From Robiginitomaculum sp. (GTDB lineage Bacteria; Pseudomonadota; Alphaproteobacteria; Caulobacterales; Maricaulaceae), in assembly GCA_026982235.1 (NCBI GenBank), contig JALSHM010000464.1, positions 1 to 7,805 of the forward strand: 7,805 nucleotides of DNA, in the 5' to 3' direction. This document shows positions 1 to 5,727 of this stretch, piece by piece (position 1 is the stretch's first letter; each line of letters opens with the position of its first letter). The notes beneath the pieces are model-generated. The model was not told the origin of the DNA and did no database searches. It worked only from the letters and a program-made list of their open reading frames with translations. A program made the position numbers and the translations under genes.

Positions 1-9
1 TCTGGGTAA

Positions 10-645
10 TTAGTCATGTACTGCTTTCATAAACGCACGAATTTTCTCGTGGTCTTTTACGCCGGGTTCCCGCTCAACACCAGAGGAGACATCGAAAAAC
101 TTTATCCCCGTGTGCTGTGCTTGTTTGATGTTCTTAGGTGTCAAACCGCCTGCTAAAATGAGCGGTGTTTTGGCCGTGAAATTCTTGAGCAAATTCCAGT
201 CAAATGATAAGCCATGTCCGCCGCGCTGGCTTTCACCCTTTGGGGCTTTGGCGTCTAGTAAGATATAATCGGCGGACGCCTCAAATGTCTTTATTTTCTC
301 AAGGTCAGAATGGTCATGTATGGCAATGGCTTTGATAATCGGCAAGCCAGTCAAGGCTTTGACTTCAGCTAGCCATTGGGGGCTTTCCTCCCCGTGCATT
401 TGCAAATAATCGGCTTGCATCTGTCCCGTAATACGCCCTAGTAAGTCGGCATTTGCATTGACGGTCACGGCAACCCGTTTCGCACAGCCAATGGCTGGGC
501 GGGAAATTCGTGCAGCCTCTGCGACAGACAAACGCCGCGAACTTTTCGCCTCAACTATAAAGCCGAGCATGTCCGCGCCGTAGTGAAGCGCCGCTTCAAC
601 ATCTTTGGGCCGCGTCAGACCGCATATTTTCACTTGGGGTGTCAT
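10..645 (-). CDS. trpF: Phosphoribosylanthranilate isomerase (TrpF)
   Basis: TrpF converts N-(5'-phosphoribosyl)anthranilate to the carboxyphenylamino-deoxyribulose phosphate (an Amadori rearrangement) in cytoplasmic tryptophan synthesis. The 211-residue product has the usual length for a single-domain (beta/alpha)8 barrel. Visible family marks are the N-terminal VKICGLT with the catalytic-base cysteine (C8), the strand ending in LLDAK with the catalytic-acid aspartate (D131), the SQRGGHG segment after it, and the phosphate-binding motifs LILAGGL and DVSSGVE near the C-terminus. Two in-frame ATGs exist, at 651 and 645. The AGGG at 654-657 lies only 2 nt from the first but 8 nt from the second, so I chose 645, giving MTPQVKICGL. 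In alphaproteobacteria trpF is normally followed by trpB and trpA, so trpB probably begins just past the left edge; this is inferred. The mscL terminator ends about 15 nt upstream, so the source of trpF transcription is unclear. Confidence 0.96.
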   Translation of the reverse strand: MTPQVKICGLTRPKDVEAALHYGADMLGFIVEAKSSRRLSVAEAARISRPAIGCAKRVAVTVNANADLLGRITGQMQADYLQMHGEESPQWLAEVKALTGLPIIKAIAIHDHSDLEKIKTFEASADYILLDAKAPKGESQRGGHGLSFDWNLLKNFTAKTPLILAGGLTPKNIKQAQHTGIKFFDVSSGVEREPGVKDHEKIRAFMKAVHD

Positions 646-653
646 AGGCATTA

Positions 654-657
654 CCCT
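654..657 (-). promoter_or_regulatory. Ribosome binding site of trpF, decides the start
   Basis: The minus strand reads AGGG followed by TAATGCCT and then ATG. Spacing is 8 nt to the ATG at 645 but only 2 nt to the ATG at 651. This favours the second ATG as the translation start. Confidence 0.6.
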
Positions 658-660
658 AAC

Positions 661-689
661 AAAAAAAGGGTGCCTTACGACACCCTTTT
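661..689 (-). terminator. Rho-independent terminator after mscL
   Basis: The transcript reads AAAAGGGTG, an 8-nt loop, then CACCCTTTT running on into further Ts. This is a perfect 9-bp stem (664-672 with 681-689) followed by a run of seven Ts down to position 661. It sits about 18 nt past the mscL stop codon and ends 15 nt before the trpF ATG. The A-rich left flank would also let the hairpin work in the opposite direction, but no plus-strand gene needs it. Confidence 0.85.
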
Positions 690-707
690 CTTAGATTTTT
701 GCGAAAC

Positions 708-1112
708 TTACTTTTTCAGCAGATCGCGGATTTCTGCGAGTAGCACTTCTTGTGCAGGCGGGGCTGCGGGTGCTTCTTCTTCTTTTTTCTTGGCTTTGTT
801 CATGCCTTTGATGATCATAAACATAACAAATGCTACGATGATGAAAGAGATGAGAGCAGTTAGAAAATCGCCAATGTTAATCGTCACGGCTTCTTTGACG
901 ACTTTGTCGCCTTCCATGACGGCTTCTTTCATAACATATTTCCAACTCGCGAGATCAATGCCGCCCATAATCGGACTGATAGCTGGCATAAAGACGCCAT
1001 CGATAAACGATTTAACAACCGTACCAAATGCGGCACCCATAACAACACCGACAGCCATGTCGACAAGATTGCCTTTCATTGCGAAAGACTTAAATTCTGA
1101 GATCATTCCCAT
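708..1112 (-). CDS. mscL: Large-conductance mechanosensitive channel MscL
   Basis: MscL is a homopentameric inner-membrane channel that opens under high membrane tension and releases solutes during hypo-osmotic shock. The 134-residue product matches the family length (136 in E. coli). In order it shows the N-terminal amphipathic helix (ISEFKSFAMKGN), pore-lining TM1 at about 17-45 with the glycine-rich GNLVDMAVGVVMGAAFG, a periplasmic loop at about 46-80, TM2 at about 81-103, a basic KAKKK cluster, an Ala/Pro-rich linker and the C-terminal bundle helix LLAEIRDLLKK. The frame is open a further 16 codons upstream to 1160, but the ATG at 1112 has a strong AGGGGG 6 nt ahead and begins exactly where homologues do. 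It lies between ihfB and trpF, with its own terminator downstream and a candidate promoter upstream, so it is probably monocistronic. Confidence 0.96.
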   Translation of the reverse strand: MGMISEFKSFAMKGNLVDMAVGVVMGAAFGTVVKSFIDGVFMPAISPIMGGIDLASWKYVMKEAVMEGDKVVKEAVTINIGDFLTALISFIIVAFVMFMIIKGMNKAKKKEEEAPAAPPAQEVLLAEIRDLLKK

Positions 1113-1118
1113 AGTTTT

Positions 1119-1124
1119 CCCCCT
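1119..1124 (-). promoter_or_regulatory. Ribosome binding site of mscL, decides the start
   Basis: AGGGGG on the minus strand ends 6 nt before the ATG at 1112. It supports the short form beginning MGMISEF over the 16-residue-longer open frame. Confidence 0.75.
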
Positions 1125-1148
1125 AAAGATTAAGTTTATAGCACGCAG

Positions 1149-1177
1149 ATATGACACCAATTAACGCCTTGCGTCAA
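1149..1177 (-). promoter_or_regulatory. Candidate mscL promoter
   Basis: A TTGACG hexamer at 1172-1177 (five of six matches to the -35 consensus) is followed after 17 nt by TCATAT at 1149-1154, which is a weak -10. Shifting by one base gives CATATC. A nearby TATAAA closer to the gene lacks a good -35 partner. Assigned by eye only; the -35 half is much the stronger part. Confidence 0.35.
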
Positions 1178-1178
1178 T
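1160..1178. repeat. Imperfect palindrome over the mscL -35 box
   Basis: The minus strand reads ATTGACGC AAG GCGTTAAT, two 8-base arms with one mismatch around a 3-nt centre. It covers the TTGACG candidate -35 element between ihfB and mscL. It could be an operator or a short hairpin at the end of the ihfB transcript; no T-run follows, so it is not a typical intrinsic terminator. Confidence 0.4.
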
Positions 1179-1231
1179 ATGTTACACCAGATGGAAACTG
1201 CCAAGAAAGCGGTAAACTGCGCCAAAGAAGC

Positions 1232-1522
1232 TTATTTATGGCTCGTATTATCTATTTTCTGCGCGAGACCCTTGGCTGTGCGAAAGAAAGGTACGAATTT
1301 TTCAGGGATAGCCAGAGATTCGCCCGTGCGCGGATTGCGTGCAGCGCGAGCTTTTCGGCGGCGCGGGGTGAAGCTACCAAAACCGCGTAATTCGACCCGG
1401 GCACCCGCCTCAAGCGTCTGGGTGATACTCTCAAAGAATATAGCAACGACCCGTTCGCACTCCTCAGGACTGAGGTGCGGGTTTTCCAGTTCTAGCTTCT
1501 CTATGAGTTCAGATTTGAGCAT
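1232..1522 (-). CDS. ihfB: Integration host factor subunit beta (IhfB)
   Basis: This is a 96-residue member of the HU/IHF family of DNA-bending nucleoid proteins. The MLKSELIEKL start, ENPHLSPEECERVV second helix, VELRGFGSF core and the arm sequence RNPRTGE (with proline 64, which intercalates into DNA in the family) are typical of the beta subunit, which pairs with IhfA. The residues after the arm (PEKFVPFFRTAKGLAQKI) match the C-terminal helix. Its position upstream of trpF matches the alphaproteobacterial ihfB neighbourhood and supports IhfB over HU. The start at 1522 gives the canonical family N-terminus; a weak AAGAGA lies 9 nt ahead. The gene begins 30 nt after the ArsC-like gene ends and may be transcribed with it. 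No T-run terminator is visible after it, so some read-through into mscL is possible. Confidence 0.93.
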   Translation of the reverse strand: MLKSELIEKLELENPHLSPEECERVVAIFFESITQTLEAGARVELRGFGSFTPRRRKARAARNPRTGESLAIPEKFVPFFRTAKGLAQKIDNTSHK

Positions 1523-1552
1523 GGTCTTTTATCTCTTGCAAAATTGCTTCCG

Positions 1553-1966
1553 TCAAGTCCCGTTTATATCGAGTTTGCGTAATTTCGCAAGAATATCGTC
1601 CCGAGCCGTGCGAAATCTGGTTAGTAACTGCTCAAGGGTTAAATTTGGGTCATCACTTGCCGGGTCAGGTAATGGCCAATGCAGACGTTTGACTTTTACA
1701 GGAACCACGGGGCAGACTTCATCTGCGCATAGAGTAATGATTAAATCCATTTTGGATAAATCAATACTATCGACGGACTTTGAGGTATGGGCGGAAATAT
1801 CTATACCTATTTCGGCCATGACTTTTACCGCATAAGGGTTAACACAAGCAGGTGCAGACCCGGCGCTTAAAACCTTAGCCGTTTTGCCAAAAAAATCCCG
1901 TGCCAGCCCTTCGGCCATTTGCGAACGGGCGGAATTGGCGACGCAGAGAAAGAGGATAGTTTTCAT
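1553..1966 (-). CDS. ArsC-like arsenate reductase (low-molecular-weight phosphatase fold)
   Basis: The 137-residue protein belongs to the LMW tyrosine phosphatase superfamily, most like thioredoxin- or thiol-coupled arsenate reductases that convert arsenate to arsenite in the cytoplasm. The N-terminal loop CVANSARSQMAEG holds the CX5R phosphate-binding signature (C8, R14). A pair of cysteines in LCADEVCPV (C80, C85) sits where arsenate reductases carry their redox cysteines, which plain phosphatases lack. The PLPDPASDDP segment supplies the general-acid aspartate (D101). The two later cysteines are 5 residues apart, closer than the 7 of staphylococcal ArsC. I chose the ATG at 1966; the frame also opens with TTG at 1975, and neither has a clear ribosome binding site. 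No arsR, arsB or acr3 lies beside it. A protein phosphatase role remains possible, so I leave the symbol blank. Confidence 0.85.
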   Translation of the reverse strand: MKTILFLCVANSARSQMAEGLARDFFGKTAKVLSAGSAPACVNPYAVKVMAEIGIDISAHTSKSVDSIDLSKMDLIITLCADEVCPVVPVKVKRLHWPLPDPASDDPNLTLEQLLTRFRTARDDILAKLRKLDINGT

Positions 1967-1988
1967 AATTGCCAACTATTGTTAAATT

Positions 1989-2075
1989 TTGTCATCCCGG
2001 ACAAGCGAAGCGTAGATCCGGGATGACAATGTTCAGTCTGACCTATGAGATCCCGGGGCAAGCCCGGGATGACAA
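1989..2075. repeat. Pair of GTCATCCCGG-type palindromic repeats
   Basis: The first palindrome (1991-2027) has perfect 10-base arms, GTCATCCCGG and CCGGGATGAC, around a 17-nt centre. The second (2050-2070) has 8-base arms, ATCCCGGG and CCCGGGAT, around GCAAG. CCGGGATGACAAT occurs directly repeated at 2018-2030 and 2064-2076, and the outer ends of the whole element (TTGTCATCCCGG and CCGGGATGACAA) are inverted copies of each other. Sequences of this kind are, from general knowledge, frequent dispersed intergenic repeats in alphaproteobacteria. It fills most of the 125 nt between the acnA stop and the arsC start and could fold as a stem-loop at the acnA 3' end, but no T-run follows either stem in either direction. 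Confidence 0.8.
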
Positions 2076-2091
2076 TTTTGTTGATATTGGT

Positions 2092-4785
2092 CTATTGAGC
2101 CGCCGCCGCTAAATTCCGCAGCACATAGTGCAAGATACCGCCATGGCGATAATACTCTAGCTCGTTTTCCGTATCAATACGGACGCGGGCTTTGATGGTT
2201 TTGGTTTTACCGTCCTTGCCTGTGATTTTCACGTCAATATTAGAGCGCGGGGTGATGTCGTTAACCCCACCAATGTCGATGGTTTCGCTACCGTCCAGAC
2301 CAAGCTCTTGCCAGCCTTCACCTTCTGTAAATTCTAGGGGTAGAACACCCATGCCGATGAGGTTAGAGCGGTGAATGCGTTCAAAGCTCTTGGCGATAAC
2401 CGCTTTGACACCGAGCAAAATCGTGCCCTTGGCAGCCCAGTCGCGTGAGCTACCATTACCGTATAGACCACCTGCCAGAATGACCAAGTCTTTGCCGTCA
2501 TCTTTGTATTTCATGGCCGCGTCATAAATGGACATGATTTCGCCCGTTGGGACATATTTGGCAACACCGCCCGTCGTGCCGGGCACCATTTCGTTTTTGA
2601 TGCGGATATTGGCAAATGTGCCGCGCATCATGATTTCGTGATTGCCGCGTCTGGAGCCGTAGGAATTGTATTCATTACGGGGAACCTGGCGCTCGGACAA
2701 ATACGCACCCGCAGGGCTGTCTGCGGCGATAGCCCCCGCAGGCGAGATATGGTCAGTGGTGATAGCTTCACCAAGCAGAGCCAGAATATTTGCGTTTTTG
2801 ACATCTTCAACCGCGTCTGGCGTCATAGTCATACCCTCGAAATAGGGTGGGTGCTGTACATAGGTGGAGCTGGTGTTCCAATTATAGGTCTCGCCGCCCT
2901 CGACTTTAATATCGCGCCATTGTTGGTCGCCTTTATAAACGTCCTTATAACGATCCACGAACATTTTACGGGTGATGGTTTTACGCACCAGAGCATCAAT
3001 ATCCTTAGAGGTTGGCCAGATGTCGCGCAGGAAAATGTCCTTACCATTAGCGTCCACACCCAAAGGGTCGGTCTCGAAATTATGGTGCATGGAGCCAGCC
3101 AAAGCATAGGCGACCACTAGCGGCGGTGAGGCCAGGAAATTAGCGCGAATATCCGGGCCAATCCGGCCTTCGAAATTGCGGTTACCCGATAGAACTGAGC
3201 AAGAGATTATATCGCCCTCCTTGATGGCTTCGGACAGTTCAGGCGCAATAGGGCCGGAATTGCCGATACATGTGGTACAGCCATAGCCAACCACGTTAAA
3301 GCCGAGCGCGTCTAGATGTTTCTGGAGATCCGCTTTTTTGAGATATTCGCCCACGACTTGGGAACCAGGCGCAAGAGATGTTTTGACCCACGGCTTGGGT
3401 TTTAGACCGAGCGCATGGGCTCTTTTGGCTAACAAGCCTGCGCCGACCATAACATTCGGGTTGGACGTATTGGTGCAAGAGGTGATTGAGGCGATAAAAA
3501 TATCGCCGTGATCAACTGCGTAATCTTTGCCTTTGACGGGCGTAGGGGTTCCGTCCATAGGCGATTTACCAAATGTATTGTTTAAAATTTTCCCAAAATC
3601 GCGGCTAGCTGTTTTAAGAGCAATTTTTTCCTCTGGGCGTTTTGGCCCAGAAATCATTGGCTCTACCGTGCTCATGTCAAGGCGCAGTGTGTCTGTAAAT
3701 ACAGGCGTTTCATCGCTGCTGCCCCCAGTACGCCAAAGCCCTTGTGCTTTGGCATATTTTTCAACCAATTCAATACGACCTGCATCGCGACCAGTTGCCT
3801 TAAGATATGTTATCGTATCTTCATCAATCGGGAAGAAGCCGCACGTAGCCCCGTATTCCGGCGCCATATTTGCCAATGTGGCTTGATCCTCTAAGGAGAG
3901 ATGGTCGAGGCCGTCGCCGTAAAACTCGACAAATTTTCCAACCACACCACGGGCACGAAGTTGCGCAACGACCACGAGCACTAAATCGGTTGCAGTTGCA
4001 CCTTCTGGCATTTTCCCGGTCAGCTCCATGCCGATAACTTCGGGGATGAGCATAGAAATTGGTTGGCCGAGCATGGCGGCTTCGGCTTCAATACCGCCTA
4101 CACCCCAGCCCAGTACGGATAGACCGTTAATCATGGTGGTGTGGCTGTCTGTACCTACGAGTGTATCTGGGAAGGCAAAGGTTTCTCCGCCTTCGGTTTT
4201 TGTCCATACGGTCTGGCCGAGATGTTCCAGATTAACCTGATGGCAGATGCCCGTACCTGGCGGCACAACGGCGAAATTATCAAATGCCGTTTGCCCCCAT
4301 TTCAAGAAATCATAGCGCTCACCATTGCGCTCATATTCACGTTTGACATTTTTGGCGAAAGCGAGGTTTGTGCCAGAATAATCAATCATTACAGAATGGT
4401 CGATAACCAAATGCACGGGGTTTTGCGGATTGATAGCATCTGCTTTGGCACCTAGCTTGACCACCGCATCACGCATAGCGGCCAAATCGACCACGGCGGG
4501 CACGCCTGTGAAATCTTGCATCAAAACGCGGGCAGGGCGGTAGGCAATTTCGTGGGTGGATGTTTTGGTTTTTAGCCAGTCTTTAATGGCAAGAATATCG
4601 TCTTTGGTAACGGTTTTACCATCTTCGTTGCGCAACAAGTTTTCCAAGAGAACTTTAAGCGAGTAGGGCAGTTTTGAAATGCCCTCAAGGCCGTTTTTTT
4701 CGGCTTCCTTGAGGTCAAAATAAGTATAGGTGCCGCCGCGCACGGTCATTTCGCGTTTGCAATTAAAACTATCGAGAGAAGCCAT
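2092..4785 (-). CDS. acnA: Aconitate hydratase A (AcnA)
   Basis: AcnA interconverts citrate and isocitrate via cis-aconitate in the TCA and glyoxylate cycles, using a [4Fe-4S] cluster in the cytoplasm. The 897-residue product has the full AcnA/IRP1-type length (891 in E. coli AcnA). Cluster ligands are visible as C437 in SITSCTNTSNP and C503 and C506 in GYGCTTCIGNSGP. Other family landmarks are VVPPGTGICHQVN, GTDSHTTMINGLGVLGWG-like residues near 211-228, ITTDHISPAG near 676-685, NSYGSRRGN near 707-715, and the swivel-domain YGNGSSRDWAAKG near 775-787 with the catalytic serine S780. The ATG at 4785 has AAAGGA 7 nt ahead. The gene is intact, sits 78 nt after ispZ with a candidate promoter in that gap, and is followed by palindromic repeats. 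Nothing indicates post-transcriptional control beyond that. Confidence 0.98.
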   Translation of the reverse strand: MASLDSFNCKREMTVRGGTYTYFDLKEAEKNGLEGISKLPYSLKVLLENLLRNEDGKTVTKDDILAIKDWLKTKTSTHEIAYRPARVLMQDFTGVPAVVDLAAMRDAVVKLGAKADAINPQNPVHLVIDHSVMIDYSGTNLAFAKNVKREYERNGERYDFLKWGQTAFDNFAVVPPGTGICHQVNLEHLGQTVWTKTEGGETFAFPDTLVGTDSHTTMINGLSVLGWGVGGIEAEAAMLGQPISMLIPEVIGMELTGKMPEGATATDLVLVVVAQLRARGVVGKFVEFYGDGLDHLSLEDQATLANMAPEYGATCGFFPIDEDTITYLKATGRDAGRIELVEKYAKAQGLWRTGGSSDETPVFTDTLRLDMSTVEPMISGPKRPEEKIALKTASRDFGKILNNTFGKSPMDGTPTPVKGKDYAVDHGDIFIASITSCTNTSNPNVMVGAGLLAKRAHALGLKPKPWVKTSLAPGSQVVGEYLKKADLQKHLDALGFNVVGYGCTTCIGNSGPIAPELSEAIKEGDIISCSVLSGNRNFEGRIGPDIRANFLASPPLVVAYALAGSMHHNFETDPLGVDANGKDIFLRDIWPTSKDIDALVRKTITRKMFVDRYKDVYKGDQQWRDIKVEGGETYNWNTSSTYVQHPPYFEGMTMTPDAVEDVKNANILALLGEAITTDHISPAGAIAADSPAGAYLSERQVPRNEYNSYGSRRGNHEIMMRGTFANIRIKNEMVPGTTGGVAKYVPTGEIMSIYDAAMKYKDDGKDLVILAGGLYGNGSSRDWAAKGTILLGVKAVIAKSFERIHRSNLIGMGVLPLEFTEGEGWQELGLDGSETIDIGGVNDITPRSNIDVKITGKDGKTKTIKARVRIDTENELEYYRHGGILHYVLRNLAAAAQ

Positions 4786-4792
4786 GAGAATA

Positions 4793-4798
4793 TCCTTT
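4793..4798 (-). promoter_or_regulatory. Ribosome binding site of acnA
   Basis: AAAGGA on the minus strand lies 7 nt before the ATG at 4785, giving a well-placed start for aconitase. Confidence 0.7.
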
Positions 4799-4814
4799 GT
4801 TGGTCTGGTTAATT

Positions 4815-4843
4815 TGTATAGCGCGGCTTGAACAAAGCCGCAA
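4815..4843 (-). promoter_or_regulatory. Candidate acnA promoter
   Basis: TTGCGG at 4838-4843 and TATACA at 4815-4820 are separated by exactly 17 nt. This would start the transcript near 4808 and give a leader of about 23 nt containing the ribosome binding site. The hexamers are moderate matches to the housekeeping consensus. The same bases form the hairpin at 4823-4841, so the stem overlaps the -35 box and spacer. Confidence 0.4.
4823..4841. repeat. Hairpin between ispZ and acnA
   Basis: GCGGCTT and AAGCCGC form a perfect 7-bp inverted repeat around a 5-nt loop, 23 nt after the ispZ stop. In the transcript direction it is followed by GCTATACAAATT rather than a T-run, so it is a poor intrinsic terminator. 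It may still slow or end ispZ transcription, or act as an operator over the acnA promoter. Confidence 0.5.
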
Positions 4844-4863
4844 TCTTTGAATTTATGCGTACA

Positions 4864-5529
4864 CTACCTAGTTTTATCAGATTTAGCACCAAGCTCTGGC
4901 ATATGCTTCATCAAGAGCGGCATGTTGAGCATAGTGAAAATCAAAGTAATGGGCAGCACACCAATCAGCTTGAAATCCGTCCAAAATTTAACAGAATAAT
5001 TGCGCCAAATATATTCATTAAGTATGGCGAGGAACAGGAAGAAAATCCCCCATCTAAAGGCCAATGTCCGCCAAGCCTTTTCCGGGAGTTTATAAACTTC
5101 CGCAAACATGAGCTTAAACACGTTCTTGCCCAGAGCCAGTGACCCAAGAATAGTGCCGCCAAATAGCAAATTGATAGCGGTCGGCTTCATTTTAAAAACA
5201 GTGGGGCTTTTAAAGCCAATGGTGATAGCCGCAGTGCCGAGAACTATGACCGCTGTAACCTTAAGCATGATAGACACTTGCCCGGTTTTCATCTTGGAAT
5301 GGACTACGGCGATAATGATGGCAATCGCAAAGACTAAAGCACCAATATAGAGCGGGGCGTCTTCGCCAGGTACGCGCATACCCAATAGGTTAAAAGGGCT
5401 ATCTGCATCAATCATTTTGCGCGCTACGTTAAAGACCAAGACATAAGCAAGCACGGGACCCAAGTCTGCCCACATGGAGCTTTTATGTTTGCTTGGAGAA
5501 TTAGGTGTTTCGGATTGTATATTGTTCAT
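4864..5529 (-). CDS. yciB: YciB/IspZ-family inner-membrane protein (septation protein A)
   Basis: The 221-residue polytopic protein belongs to the YciB/IspZ family (also called intracellular septation protein A), linked in other bacteria to cell-envelope synthesis and division; its biochemical role is not settled. Hydrophobic segments lie at about 22-38, 60-77, 86-105, 117-134, 155-172 and 185-203. The C-terminal half carries the family signature: KPTAINLLFGG, FRWGIFFLFLAILNEYIWR and FWTDFKLIGVLPITLIF, then the PLLMKH tail. The frame opens upstream with TTG at 5565, but I chose the ATG at 5529 because the conserved part begins about 20 residues later and the extension is not hydrophobic or family-like. 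No strong ribosome binding site is seen at either. Alphaproteobacteria often keep this gene beside ftsY; here its neighbours are a luxR-type gene and acnA. Confidence 0.93.
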   Translation of the reverse strand: MNNIQSETPNSPSKHKSSMWADLGPVLAYVLVFNVARKMIDADSPFNLLGMRVPGEDAPLYIGALVFAIAIIIAVVHSKMKTGQVSIMLKVTAVIVLGTAAITIGFKSPTVFKMKPTAINLLFGGTILGSLALGKNVFKLMFAEVYKLPEKAWRTLAFRWGIFFLFLAILNEYIWRNYSVKFWTDFKLIGVLPITLIFTMLNMPLLMKHMPELGAKSDKTR

Positions 5530-5532
5530 ATT

Positions 5533-5560
5533 GGGCGGTTTGCCCGATAGTTTTGGGCAA
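5533..5560. repeat. Overlapping inverted repeats just upstream of the yciB start
   Basis: TTGCCC (5540-5545) pairs with GGGCAA (5555-5560) across a 9-nt loop. The same GCCC can instead pair with GGGC at 5533-5536 across a 5-nt loop. In the yciB mRNA these alternatives would lie immediately 5' of the ATG at 5529, where no clear ribosome binding site is seen. Any regulatory role is speculative, and the stems are short. Confidence 0.3.
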
Positions 5561-5676
5561 TGCAAGTGCGCAACAGTGAAATGCGGCTAAAAATATATGA
5601 GATAGGTTTTATATGCCATTATCCGGCACATCGTTTCCTGAACCGTTCTGGGGTTGTTGTGATTTTTAAAGGTGGT

Positions 5677-5727
5677 GCCAGCGCCTTTGAAGCAGATTAA
5701 GTGAAATGCTGAAAGTGATGCGCTGGC
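5677..5727. repeat. Inverted repeat spanning the luxR stop codon
   Basis: GCCAGCGC at 5677-5684 and GCGCTGGC at 5720-5727 are perfect 8-base inverted copies 35 nt apart. The loop holds the stop codon of the LuxR-type gene and a small inner stem, AGCA with TGCT. In the transcript the structure is followed by ACCACCTTTAAAAATC with only a three-T run, so it is a possible 3'-end hairpin rather than a standard terminator. The remaining 5530-5676 interval before yciB holds AT-rich sequence in which I could not fix a promoter. Confidence 0.4.

Noticed and set aside
583..1164. 193-codon open frame on the plus strand
   Set aside because: It lies opposite mscL, the terminator and the start of trpF. 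Its translation is low-complexity and matches no family I recognise, while the minus-strand genes are certain.
1194..1231. Two similar AAACTGC-containing stretches after ihfB
   Set aside because: They look like a short imperfect direct repeat (AAACTGCCAAGAAAGC and AAACTGCGCCAAAGAAGC). The match needs gaps, and no structure or function follows from it.
1179..1835. 218-codon open frame on the plus strand
   Set aside because: It runs opposite ihfB and most of the arsenate reductase gene. The Ser/Arg-rich translation is typical of an antisense shadow.
1967..1975. TTG start at 1975 for the arsenate reductase
   Set aside because: The ATG at 1966 gives the usual short N-terminus before the first beta strand (MKTILFLCVANSARS). 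The TTG has no better ribosome binding site.
2638..3120. 160-codon open frame on the plus strand inside acnA
   Set aside because: It is fully antisense to a conserved aconitase region, has no ribosome binding site that I can see, and has no recognisable domain.
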